Shown piece after piece: positions 55,622 to 63,958 of a stretch of DNA of 64,000 bases. A program made the position numbers and the translations under genes. Below the pieces are notes generated by a model. It saw nothing but the letters and a program-made list of their open reading frames with translations. It had not been told where the DNA came from and did not search any database. The number at the start of each line of letters is the position of its first letter. The stretch's first letter is position 1. The DNA comes from Halorussus salinisoli. Its GTDB lineage: Archaea; Halobacteriota; Halobacteria; Halobacteriales; Haladaptataceae. Where the stretch lies: the NCBI GenBank assembly GCA_005239435.1, contig SZNP01000001.1, forward strand, positions 310,001-374,000, in the 5' to 3' direction.

Positions 55622-56737
55622 TCACGTGATTATCTCGATTGGAACCGGCGTGAAGCACAGCACGCCCAGCACGAAGGTCAGAATCCCGATCGCCTTCCGT
55701 TTCACGTCCAGTCCCTCGTCGTCGATGGGGTTCGCCGGGCCGACGTAGGCGACGTACGTCGCCAGTAAGCCCCAGAACACCCACAGCACCGAGGCGTTGC
55801 TCACGTTCTCGACGTAGAAGACGTAGGCCGCGAGTCCGAACAGCGCGACGGGAACCAACGCGGCGACGCGCTCCTGTTCTTTGCCCAGAATCGCCCGGAC
55901 GATGTGGCCGCCGTCGAGTTGGCCCACCGGGATGAGATTGAGGAAGGTGATGAACATCCCGACCCAGCCGCCGATGACGACCGGGTTGACGGCCTGCCCC
56001 GGGCCGTAGCTCGTCGGTTCGTCGAGAACCCACGCGATGAGTTCCAGAAGCGGCGGATAGCCGAACTCTATCTGGATCGTGTCCGGGTTGTTCATCAGGC
56101 TCGTCGGGACCGGTTCGGGCGGGAGCGAGAGCCCGATCGCCGTCACCGCGATGGTCGCCGCGAGTCCGGCGAGCGGTCCGGCGACGCCGATGTCGAACAG
56201 CGCCTTCCGGTCGGGCATCTGGCCTTTCATCCGGATGACCGCGCCCATCGTCCCGATGAGCGACGGCATCGGAATGAAGTACGGCAAGGTGGCGTCGACG
56301 CCGTGGTACCGGGTCATCACGTAGTGACCCAGTTCGTGAGTGAGTAGCACACCGAGGACCGCGGCGGTGAACGGCCACGCGTCGAGAACCGCCAGCGGGT
56401 TCTCCACGGCGTCGATGTGGTACCACGCGGTGCCAGCGTACAGCGTCGAAACCACCGTCAGGAGGAAGAGGACGACGTTCGTCCACGGAACTCCGTCGAT
56501 GCCGGTGTCGGCGGGTTCGGCCACGAGGACGTACTCGCCGGTCTCGGTGGTCAGTTGGACTTCGTACCCGTGTTCGCGGAACAGAGGCCACGCGGCGTCG
56601 ATAAGTCGCTCGCGGGGCACCAGCGGCTCGCCGTAGTACATTAGCCGGTCGCCGTCGCGGCGGGCCTCGTAGACGCGAAATACGGAACTCAAACGCTCCA
56701 GCGATGGACCGTCGGCGGGCGGGTCGGTCGAACCCAT
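55622..56737 (-). CDS. Site-2 protease (M50), group with N-terminal soluble domain
   Basis: A 371-residue intramembrane protease with an N-terminal soluble region (about 1-80, VYEARRDGDRLMYYGEPL) and about seven helices. HELGH is at 134-138 and the third zinc ligand in FLNLIPVGQLDGGHIVRA. It has no CBS domain, so it belongs to a different M50 group from its neighbour. The minus-strand TATA GTTTATCA (about 56766) lies 28 bp before the ATG at 56735-56737, making it leaderless. Substrate unknown. Confidence 0.92.
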   Translation of the reverse strand: MGSTDPPADGPSLERLSSVFRVYEARRDGDRLMYYGEPLVPRERLIDAAWPLFREHGYEVQLTTETGEYVLVAEPADTGIDGVPWTNVVLFLLTVVSTLYAGTAWYHIDAVENPLAVLDAWPFTAAVLGVLLTHELGHYVMTRYHGVDATLPYFIPMPSLIGTMGAVIRMKGQMPDRKALFDIGVAGPLAGLAATIAVTAIGLSLPPEPVPTSLMNNPDTIQIEFGYPPLLELIAWVLDEPTSYGPGQAVNPVVIGGWVGMFITFLNLIPVGQLDGGHIVRAILGKEQERVAALVPVALFGLAAYVFYVENVSNASVLWVFWGLLATYVAYVGPANPIDDEGLDVKRKAIGILTFVLGVLCFTPVPIEIIT

Positions 56738-57031
56738 TCACCTTCGGTTACGGCGTGAATGTTGATAAACCCCCGGACGGAGCGGTGGAAATCTACTCCG
56801 AGCCGGCGTTCGACCGAGAACGCCCGCCGGAGAGTTCGGTCCGCAGACACGCAATGACGCAACGCTGGCAAGAAACGTATTTCTGCGTTTCTTTGGGAAA
56901 TTAATATCGTTCTATTAGACTTGTATCTATTTCTCTGACCGGCGCAAAGGTTGAATGGTTCGGGAGCGTACCCCGTGCTACGAGTATGGGGAAGTGTAAC
57001 AGTACGGTGCGGTGGGAACGGAGGGGAAAGT

Positions 57032-57649
57032 GTGGACGAGTGTAACCACTGCGGAGCGACGTTCGACGACGAAACGGCGTACGTCGAACACCTTCGGGAC
57101 GAACACGCCGACGAACTCGGTCGGATAGAACGGCGTCGGGTGGACGAACTGGAGTCCGACGACGGCGGACCCGACGCCGCGATGTACGGTGCCGCGCTGG
57201 GCGTGCTCGCGCTCGGCGGCCTGCTGGCGTATCTGATACTCTTCTCGGGCGGCGCTCCCGGGTCCAACGGTCCGGGTGGAGCGGCCGGGGCAGACGGTCC
57301 CTCCGCGGTGGGGTCGGTCCACTATCACGGGACGATAGACGCCACCGTCGGCGGGCAGCAACTCAACTTCAGTCGCCAACGGTTCCAGTTGCAGGCCGAC
57401 GCCTTCCACTTCGAGAACGGCGACGGCGAACAGTGGCACGTCCACGCCGAAGAGGTCACGCTCGCCTACGCGATGCAGACGCTCGGCATCGACGTGACGA
57501 ACGAGACCGTCACCTACGACGGGACGACCTACGGCGACGACCCCAACGAGACGGTCGTCGTGAACGTGAACGGCGAACCGGTGACTCCCTCGGAGTACGT
57601 CCTACAGAAGGGCGACCACGTTCGTATCGTGGCGAACTCCTCCGACTAA
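57032..57649 (+). CDS. C2H2 zinc finger, membrane helix and exported domain protein
   Basis: A 205-residue protein. Residues 1-25 are a C2H2 finger (CNHCGATFDDETAYVEHLRDEH), followed by a charged linker, one helix (about 50-70, ALGVLALGGLLAYLILF), a Gly/Pro linker and an external beta domain (about 95-205) with His-rich strands (VHYHGTIDA, EQWHVHAEEV). The GTG at 57032 is preceded by GGAGG at 57020-57024, a Shine-Dalgarno spacing of 7 bp; earlier in-frame codons lack any support. The finger would face the cytoplasm. The 294 bp before it hold AT-rich patches near 56895-56935 that may be its promoter. Confidence 0.7.
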   Translation: MDECNHCGATFDDETAYVEHLRDEHADELGRIERRRVDELESDDGGPDAAMYGAALGVLALGGLLAYLILFSGGAPGSNGPGGAAGADGPSAVGSVHYHGTIDATVGGQQLNFSRQRFQLQADAFHFENGDGEQWHVHAEEVTLAYAMQTLGIDVTNETVTYDGTTYGDDPNETVVVNVNGEPVTPSEYVLQKGDHVRIVANSSD

Positions 57650-57679
57650 CTGCCGATTCGTGTCGATCGCGGACCGGCG

Positions 57680-58477
57680 TCAGTCCAGCGGGTCCGGCGA
57701 CGGCGGAACCCGACGCTTGTGTTCGCTCCGCTCGTACATCTCCCTGACGCGTCGGACCTGTTCTTCGGTTATCTCCTCGACTTCGCGGGCGGTCGCCGTG
57801 ACCGACAGCGGACCGTCGACGTGGAGCGCGAGGATGGCGTCCAGAGTGTCGTAGTCGATGCCCATCTCCCCCTCGTCGGTCTGGCCCGCCCAGAGTCCGG
57901 CGGTCGGTGTCTTCTCGACCAGTTCCTCCGGAACGCCGACGTGGGCCGCCAACTGACGGACCTGCTGTTTGTAGAGGTTCCCGATGGGGTGGCAATCCAC
58001 CGCGCCGTCTCCGTACTTGGTGAAGTAGCCCACCTGCGCCTCGCTCCGGTTGCCCGTGCCGAGTACCAGCGACCCCTCGTGGTTGGCGACGAGGTAGTTC
58101 AGGACTGCCCGCGTGCGCGCCCTGGCGTTGCCGACCGCCGTGTGGTCGTCTTCGACTTCCGGGACGGCGTCGAGGAACCGGTCCACGATGGGGTTTATCT
58201 CCAGCACGTCGTAGGGAACCCCCAGTTCCTGTGCGACCCACTCGGCGTCGCTCATGTTGTCCTCGTCGCTCACTTCTCCCGGCATGACGAGGCCGTGGAG
58301 GTTCTCCTCGCCGAGCGCCTCGACGGCGAGGTAGGCGGTCAGCGTGCTGTCGATGCCCCCGGAGAGTCCGAGGACCGCCTGCTCGCTACCGGCTTCCGCG
58401 GCGGTGTCGCGGATGAACTGGACTATGTGTTCTCGGTGAACTTCGAGTTCCTCCTCGGAGAATCGCAAGTCGATCAT
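57680..58477 (-). CDS. nadE: NAD+ synthetase
   Basis: Amidates nicotinate adenine dinucleotide to NAD+. The 265 residues show the PP-loop SGGIDST (39-45), YDVLEINPIVDRFLDAVPE, LGTGNRSEAQVGYFTKYGDGA and LYKQQVRQLAAHVGVPEELVEKTPTAGLWAGQTDE. There is no glutaminase domain, so it uses ammonia or an unlinked partner. A minus-strand TATA (TTTTTTAT, about 58503-58510) lies about 28 bp before the ATG. Confidence 0.95.
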   Translation of the reverse strand: MIDLRFSEEELEVHREHIVQFIRDTAAEAGSEQAVLGLSGGIDSTLTAYLAVEALGEENLHGLVMPGEVSDEDNMSDAEWVAQELGVPYDVLEINPIVDRFLDAVPEVEDDHTAVGNARARTRAVLNYLVANHEGSLVLGTGNRSEAQVGYFTKYGDGAVDCHPIGNLYKQQVRQLAAHVGVPEELVEKTPTAGLWAGQTDEGEMGIDYDTLDAILALHVDGPLSVTATAREVEEITEEQVRRVREMYERSEHKRRVPPSPDPLD

Positions 58478-58688
58478 GGCCGAGGGTAAGGTCGGCGACG
58501 ATAAAAAATGGGTGGCAGGCCGAAATTTCTGGACGATTGGGCGAATCTACGCCGGTCGAAGGGTTGGGCTGAAGCGCTACGTTGAAGTGCTGGGGACGTG
58601 AATCGAGAGACGGAGACCGAACCGAGCGCCGATGGTGAGCGAGTCCGCAGGATTTGCGAGCGTCGGGGCACGAGTGAGCGAACGCAGT

Positions 58689-58759
58689 GCGCCGGTGGTC
58701 TAGTGGTAGGACATGAGCTTCCCAAGCTCATAGCCCGGGTTCAATTCCCGGTCGGCGCA
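58689..58759 (+). tRNA. tRNA-Gly, anticodon CCC
   Basis: A 71-nt cloverleaf. The acceptor GCGCCGG (58689-58695) pairs with TCGGCGC (58752-58758) with one G-T pair. The anticodon arm is TGAGC-TTCCCAA-GCTCA, with CCC as anticodon. The T arm is CCGGG-TTCAATT-CCCGG. The discriminator base is A and CCA is not encoded. No intron. It reads GGG codons. Confidence 0.95.
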
Positions 58760-58796
58760 TTTTCCGTCTACAATCACCGTCGAGTGACTTCACTGC

Positions 58797-59429
58797 TCAA
58801 ATCGCTACGAATCCGACGTACACCTCACCCGATTCCGAAACGTGAACCGAGAGCGCGTGGTCGGGGTCTCTCACCTCGACCTCCCACTGCTCGGTCGCGG
58901 TCACGTCGCCCACCTGGACCGTCGCCTCGTACGCGCCGGCGTGCGGGAAGGAGAACTCGAACTCCCGCGACTCGTTCGAGGAGAGTCGAACCGCCTCGGC
59001 GAACGCCACGGCCGAGTCGTTCGTGGCGATGACGCGGACCGTGACGTTCCGTGCAGTCCGACCAGTGTTCGACACCCGGACTTCGTAACCCACGTCTCGG
59101 TTGTACGTTGCGACGGTCTCCTGCGTCGTCGCGTTTCCGTCGGTCGTCGCGTTTCCGTCGGTCGTCGCGTTTCCGGTCGCTCGCTGTACCGTCTCGTTTC
59201 CGGCGACCGTTGCGTCGCTCCCCGTCCCAGTCTGGGTCGTCCCGGCGGTTCGATTCGCTCCGCTCTCGGCGGTCGTCTCGTTCGACGGCGGCGCGGCTAT
59301 CACTCGTTCCGAATCCCCGGTCGAGTCGGTCGTGCGGTCGGTCTCCTCTCCCCCGGCAAGCGGTCCGCTACATCCGGCGAGAACGACGACGAAAGCCAAC
59401 AGCGCCACGGCCCCTATCCGCTTCGACAT
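58797..59429 (-). CDS. Lipoprotein with Thr/Asn-rich linker and CARDB-like domain
   Basis: A 210-residue exported lipoprotein: signal plus lipobox LAGC (Cys about 20), then a Thr/Ser/Asn-rich linker of about 85 residues with tandem GNATTD units coded by an 18-bp repeat near 59125-59180. A C-terminal beta-sandwich follows (about 108-205; VGYEVRVSNTGRTARNVTVRVIA, REFEFSFPHAGAYEATVQVG), similar to CARDB/Ig-like modules. Many N-x-T sites suggest glycosylation. Function unknown. Confidence 0.72.
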   Translation of the reverse strand: MSKRIGAVALLAFVVVLAGCSGPLAGGEETDRTTDSTGDSERVIAAPPSNETTAESGANRTAGTTQTGTGSDATVAGNETVQRATGNATTDGNATTDGNATTQETVATYNRDVGYEVRVSNTGRTARNVTVRVIATNDSAVAFAEAVRLSSNESREFEFSFPHAGAYEATVQVGDVTATEQWEVEVRDPDHALSVHVSESGEVYVGFVAI

Positions 59430-59490
59430 CTACCGTCCGTAGGGGAAGTCCTGGCAAGTGCCTTGTGGAGCGTGACGGTCGAAGAACGGG

Positions 59491-60198
59491 TCACTCGAAA
59501 CCGTTCTCGACCAGTTCCAGCACCTCGGCGGTCTCCGATTCGCCGAACTTCATCGGCCGTCGCCACCACGGTCCCTTCCCGGAGTCGCTCGACAGGTCGG
59601 TCACGACGCGGTTGGCCTCCGACCCCTTCTCGGCAGAACTCAGCGGGACCGCCGTCTCGTAGAGACCCGACTCCGCTCGGTCGCCAGCGAGCAGGACCGC
59701 CGCGTCGAACTCCTCGCGCTTGACGTGGGCGTTGTTCCGGAAGGTCGCGCGCTCGTCCTCGGGGAGGTCCACGTACTCGTCGCCCGCCACGGGGTCGCGC
59801 GCGAGGCGGAACTGCCCGACGAGATACGCGCCCCAGTCGGGCGCGATCCACTCCCGTTCGGGGTCGCCGCGGGTCGTGAGCGTCGCGTAGAAGAGGGCGT
59901 AGTCCCCCTCGCGCAGGTCGAGTAGCGGCCGGGCCTTCACGCCGTAGGGGTCGCCGTAGGTGTAACGCTCGCACTCGGGGTACTCGGCGAACTCCGGGTC
60001 GAGGTGGACCGGCGCGTCGGCGCTTCCGGCGGGTAGTTCGGTTTCGAGACGCAGGTCGGCGTAGGTCGGAACCGACCCGACGGTCGGCGCGTCTTCGGGA
60101 ATCGGGACGAACTCGAAGGACCCGTCCGGGTAGACAGGACCGCGGACGCCGGGCGCGTTCGTGTTAGCTCCGACGTTGATGGCGACGGCGCGGGGCAT
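59491..60198 (-). CDS. Nmad3-type putative nucleotide-modification protein
   Basis: A 235-residue protein starting at ATG 60196-60198 (MPRAVAINVGANTNAPGVRG). The pattern INVGANTN...PVYPDGSFEFVPIPE near the N-terminus, then CERYTYGDPYGVKARPLLDLREGDYALFYATL and WIAPDWGAYLVGQFRL, resembles the Nmad3 domain (nucleotide modification associated domain 3), which I recognise from memory. No DNA-modification partner is nearby, so a housekeeping or orphan role is likely. Confidence 0.6.
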   Translation of the reverse strand: MPRAVAINVGANTNAPGVRGPVYPDGSFEFVPIPEDAPTVGSVPTYADLRLETELPAGSADAPVHLDPEFAEYPECERYTYGDPYGVKARPLLDLREGDYALFYATLTTRGDPEREWIAPDWGAYLVGQFRLARDPVAGDEYVDLPEDERATFRNNAHVKREEFDAAVLLAGDRAESGLYETAVPLSSAEKGSEANRVVTDLSSDSGKGPWWRRPMKFGESETAEVLELVENGFE

Positions 60199-60248
60199 AC
60201 CTGACGCTCCGGGTCCGAGAGAGAAAGGAGTACCGTCACGCTCCGGCG

Positions 60249-60521
60249 CTACCGCGCCGACATCGGACTCACGCAGTTTCGGCAGTAGGTGTAACCGGTG
60301 TCGTTCTCCGCGCCGCATCGCGGACAGACCACGACCGACGGGTCGTCGCTTCGCTGTCGGTCGTCGAACTCCCGCATCTCCTCGATGGGGGCCGGTTCCC
60401 GGTTCGGCGGCGTCGACCGGAACAGCGGCGCGTCCTCGTCGCTTCGCAGGTATCGGTAGATGAGCAACTGGAGCAGGGAGAAGAGGAGCACGTACAGCAC
60501 GATCCAACCCCAAACGCCCAT
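60249..60521 (-). CDS. Membrane-anchored zinc-ribbon protein
   Basis: A 90-residue protein with one N-terminal helix (about 3-24), an Asp/Glu/Pro-rich linker and a C-terminal CxxC...CxxC ribbon (CPRCGAENDTGYTYCRNC). The same shape occurs in small haloarchaeal proteins (I think DUF7577). It lies just upstream of the Nmad3-type gene in the same direction, 50 bp away. Function unknown. Confidence 0.75.
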   Translation of the reverse strand: MGVWGWIVLYVLLFSLLQLLIYRYLRSDEDAPLFRSTPPNREPAPIEEMREFDDRQRSDDPSVVVCPRCGAENDTGYTYCRNCVSPMSAR

Positions 60522-60728
60522 ATCGTGTCATATGGTGTCATGGTACTTTGCTCTTCTGACGCCGTCCAAACCGAGCGAGGGGGGACGAACGACGCCGGCC
60601 CGCTCCGGTTCGGGGCGGCCGAACTGAAATTATCTCCCGTAGGAGGTGACGCCGACGCGAACGACGACTTTCGAGGTCGGCGAACGCAGACCGCCAACCC
60701 TTAGCCACACTAGCCGACAGAGGGGAGC

Positions 60729-61997
60729 ATGGAGCGACGACGACGGATGCGGTATCTCGGGTGGTTCGTACTTCTGCTGGCGCTGGTCTTCGGCGTACAG
60801 GGGTTGGCCGCGAATCAGGGCGTCTCGGCCACCTCGAACGCCGAGGGACCCTACGAGGGCCACACTCTCGTCAGCGTCCAGAGCTACGGGTTGGACGGGA
60901 AACTCCTCGAACTGAACGAGGACGGCGAGGTCGTCTGGGAGTTCGACCCGCCGAACTCGCGGGTGTTCGACGCCGAGCAGTTGGACAACGGCAACTTCCT
61001 GGTGGCAGTGACGACCGAACTTTCGCCCCAGGAGTGTCCCGACGACCAGTTGACGGTCGCCTCCGAGCAGTGTATCGAGGCCCAAGTCGTCGAACTCGAC
61101 TACGAGACCAAGGAGGTCGTCTGGAACTACACGTGGTACGACGAGTACATCACCCACCACGAGGTTCACGACGTGGACCGCCTCGAAAACGGCAACACCG
61201 CAATCGTGGACATGGGCAACGACCGGGCGTTCGTCGTGAACGAGTCGGGCGAGATTACGTGGGAGTGGCACGCCGAGAACCACCTCGCGCAGGGTACCGA
61301 GTTCCACGAGGAGTACGGCGGCCCCGCCGACCCGGGCGGCGAAGCCGACTGGACCCACATGAACGACATCGATAAGTTGGAGAACGGGAACTTCCAACTG
61401 TCGGTCCGGAACTTCGACGTGGTAATCGAGGTCGACCCCGAGACCAAAGACGTCGTGAACGTCGTCGGTGAACCCGGAAACACCGAGATTCTCGACCACC
61501 AGCACAACCCCTACGAACTCCGGAACGGGACTGTTCTGGTCGCCGACAGCGGGAACGACCGCGTGGTCGAACTGAACGCGACGACCGACGAAGTGGTCTG
61601 GCAGTACGGCGGCCGAGGCCTGCTCCACTGGCCGCGGGACGCCGACCGACTGCCGAACGGCAACACGCTCATCGTGGACACCTTCAACAACCGCGTAGTG
61701 GAGATAGACGAGGACGGTGAGATCGTCTGGTCGTACTCGGGCGTCCAGATGCCCTACGCCGCCGACCGCCTCTCGGTGCCCGAGGAGGACCACGAGACGG
61801 TCCCCGGAACGGAACTCCGGAGTCGCTACGCCGACACCGACTCGGTACAGGGCACGCTCGAACAGGCCGAAGCCTACGCCGCGTTCGTCTTCCCGTCGTG
61901 GGTCGAACTGCCCGAACTCCTGACGCTCGCGGGGATGGTTCTCGGGACGGTCTGGTTACTGCTGGAAGGGTCGGTCGCGGTCGTTCGTGGCGACTGA
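60729..61997 (+). CDS. Arylsulfotransferase-like beta-propeller protein
   Basis: A 422-residue protein with an N-terminal helix (about 8-27) and a C-terminal helix (about 395-417). Between them are propeller repeats of the ASST type (LELNEDGEVVWEFDPP, VVELDYETKEVVWNYTW, VVIEVDPETKDVVNVVG, VVEIDEDGEIVWSY) with NDI/HDVD loops (HHEVHDVDRLENGNTAIVD, HMNDIDKLENGNF). Whether it transfers sulfate is unknown; the propeller would lie outside the membrane. Confidence 0.8.
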   Translation: MERRRRMRYLGWFVLLLALVFGVQGLAANQGVSATSNAEGPYEGHTLVSVQSYGLDGKLLELNEDGEVVWEFDPPNSRVFDAEQLDNGNFLVAVTTELSPQECPDDQLTVASEQCIEAQVVELDYETKEVVWNYTWYDEYITHHEVHDVDRLENGNTAIVDMGNDRAFVVNESGEITWEWHAENHLAQGTEFHEEYGGPADPGGEADWTHMNDIDKLENGNFQLSVRNFDVVIEVDPETKDVVNVVGEPGNTEILDHQHNPYELRNGTVLVADSGNDRVVELNATTDEVVWQYGGRGLLHWPRDADRLPNGNTLIVDTFNNRVVEIDEDGEIVWSYSGVQMPYAADRLSVPEEDHETVPGTELRSRYADTDSVQGTLEQAEAYAAFVFPSWVELPELLTLAGMVLGTVWLLLEGSVAVVRGD

Positions 61998-62052
61998 TTC
62001 GTGGCGAGTGACTCCCAGCGAGTAACTCCCGACCACCGGAACGAGATTCTCG

Positions 62053-63144
62053 TCAGACGGGCTGGATTCGAAGCACTCGGTCGTCCTGCGGCGCGGGCGT
62101 CCCTCTCCCGTCTCGGTTGCTCGTCGTGACGTAGAGGTGGTCGTTCGGCCCGGTGAAGACGGTCCGGAGTCGGCCGTATCTCCCGTCGAGCAGGCGCTGT
62201 TGGTCGGTGACTTCGTTCCGGTCGTTTATCCGGACCCGGTGGAGGTGGGTCCCGGCGAGCGTTCCGAAGAAGAGGTCGCCACCCCAGTCGTCGACCGGAC
62301 CGTGATAGAACGCGGCGCTTCCGGGCGCGATAGTGGGCGTGTAGGCCGCGATGGGGTCGGTGAACTCGTCGCCCTCGGTCGGTCCCATCGCTTCGGGCCA
62401 CCCGTAGTCGTTGCCGGCCCGGAGGACGTTGAGTTCGTCGTCGGTCGAGGGGCCGTGTTCGGTGCTGAAGAGGGTTCCGTCCCGCCACGCCAACCCCTGC
62501 GGGTTTCGGTGGCCGTAGGTGAACACGGCGTTTCCGAAGGGGTTGTCGGGGTGCGGGTCGCCGTCCGGGGTCAGTCTGAGAACCTTCCCGGCGAGCGAGT
62601 CGCGGTTACGTGCGCGACTCCCCTCGCTCGCGTCGCCGGTCGTGACGTAGAGCGCGCCCTCGGGGCCGAACGCGACGCGGCCGCCGTCGTGGACGGACGA
62701 GGCCGCAATGCCGTCTATGACGACCGTTTCGCGGGCGAAGCCCTCGGAAATGCGGTGGCGAACGACCCGGTTGGCGAGTCCGCTCTCGCCCTCGTAGGTC
62801 TGATAGGTGTACGCGAGGTCGGGGTCGTCGGGGTGAATGGCGAGTCCGAGCAGGCCGCCCTCGCCGCGGGCCGCCACGATGTCGGTGAGGTCGGCGACCT
62901 CCTCCTTGCGACCGTTCTCGTGAGTGACGCGCTGGACCCGGCCCGGCCGCTCGGTGAGGTAGAGGTCGCCGTTTGGCGCGAACGCCGCGCCCCACGGCAC
63001 CTCCAGTTCCATCGTCACCGTCTCGGTGCGAAACGGGGGTTGGTCGGTGGTCGTGGTCGGTTCATCTCCGGCGGTCCGCAGACATCCGGAGACTCCGACC
63101 GCTCCCACCGCCGTCAGCGACCGCAGGTACGCGCGCCGCTCCAT
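62053..63144 (-). CDS. PQQ-dependent sugar dehydrogenase-like lipoprotein
   Basis: A 363-residue protein with a Tat-like signal and lipobox (YLRSLTAVGAVGVSGC, Cys 21), then a six-bladed propeller of the glucose/sorbosone (aldose sugar) dehydrogenase family: VPWGAAFAPNGDLYLTERPG, GGLLGLAIHPDDPDLAYTYQT, HDGGRVAFGPEGALYVTTGD, YGHRNPQGLAWRDG and EHGPSTDDELNVL. It probably oxidises a sugar outside the membrane with PQQ. Haloarchaea rarely make PQQ, so cofactor supply is unclear. Convergent with the ASST-like gene. Confidence 0.87.
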   Translation of the reverse strand: MERRAYLRSLTAVGAVGVSGCLRTAGDEPTTTTDQPPFRTETVTMELEVPWGAAFAPNGDLYLTERPGRVQRVTHENGRKEEVADLTDIVAARGEGGLLGLAIHPDDPDLAYTYQTYEGESGLANRVVRHRISEGFARETVVIDGIAASSVHDGGRVAFGPEGALYVTTGDASEGSRARNRDSLAGKVLRLTPDGDPHPDNPFGNAVFTYGHRNPQGLAWRDGTLFSTEHGPSTDDELNVLRAGNDYGWPEAMGPTEGDEFTDPIAAYTPTIAPGSAAFYHGPVDDWGGDLFFGTLAGTHLHRVRINDRNEVTDQQRLLDGRYGRLRTVFTGPNDHLYVTTSNRDGRGTPAPQDDRVLRIQPV

Positions 63145-63294
63145 GCGTGCAGCAACGGGAGGGTAGGAGAAAAATAGCGCGGTTCTCCCGACGAATGGCT
63201 GCGAGCGGAAACTACACCGAAAAGGGGAACCGTCCGAGTGGGGACCAGACGGACGGCGTACGCAGTGATTCGGCTACGTGCGGGGACAGCGAAC

Positions 63295-63546
63295 TTACGC
63301 GGAGCAGACGCGCCACGTCGTGGCGCTCGTGTACGACCACTTCTCGATTTCGAGGTCGGTGGCCGAATCCTTGAGTTTCACCATCAGTGCGCCGATCTCC
63401 TTGGCCGAGAGACCCACTTCGTCCGCGATGAACTTGCTCTTGAAGTACATCTCGCCGTCGTCGGCTTTGCTCCGGAGGAACTGCTTGAGGCGCTGTTCCT
63501 TGGACTGCGGTTCAGGGGCATCGGAGGGCTGGGTAGTTGCGCTCAT
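63295..63546 (-). CDS. DUF7123-type small protein with winged-helix features
   Basis: An 83-residue protein (MSATTQPSDAPEPQSKEQR...) with a disordered start and a wHTH-like core (YFKSKFIADEVGLSAKEIGALMVKLKD) ending in EKWSYTSATTWRV. It is a haloarchaeal family (I think DUF7123). The start is ATG 63544-63546; the upstream 4 codons are less likely. A minus-strand TATA (TTTATATC, about 63576-63584) lies about 34 bp upstream. Confidence 0.8.
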   Translation of the reverse strand: MSATTQPSDAPEPQSKEQRLKQFLRSKADDGEMYFKSKFIADEVGLSAKEIGALMVKLKDSATDLEIEKWSYTSATTWRVCSA

Positions 63547-63575
63547 CGTCGTTTCCACGTAGGAGACGGGGGATG

Positions 63576-63584
63576 ATATAAAGG
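63576..63584 (-). promoter_or_regulatory. TATA box of the DUF7123-type gene; remainder of gap noncoding
   Basis: The minus strand reads TTTATATCA about 34 bp before the start. Upstream, 63590-63958 holds no gene: T-runs at 63657-63675, and GGTTGGAAACGTCG twice (63736-63749 and 63868-63881). A Gly/Val-rich plus-strand frame at about 63715-64000 has no start codon. Confidence 0.55.
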
Positions 63585-63958
63585 GCAGACGGTTACGGTC
63601 GTTTTCCGCGGATTTGAGTAACGGAAGCTACACGAACCGGGAAAATGGGCTGAAATCCTCTTTTTACGACTTTTTCTACGGTCTTTACACCGTTCAAAAC
63701 CGGACCTAAGCCTTTGTTTCGAATATCTCGTATCGGGTTGGAAACGTCGTACGAACGACTGACAACGGGTGGAAAAGCGGGAAAATAGGTGCGGTCGGTG
63801 GCGTTGTCGGCGGCGCCGTCGGAGCCGTCGAGATAGTCGGCAACGCGGCTAAAACGTTCGTTGGGACGGTTGGAAACGTCGGAATCGAGAGATTCACCCT
63901 TCAGCGCCGAGGAATTCGGCCAGTCACGGAAAGTCGGGGAGTTGGAGCGGCCGAAGGG

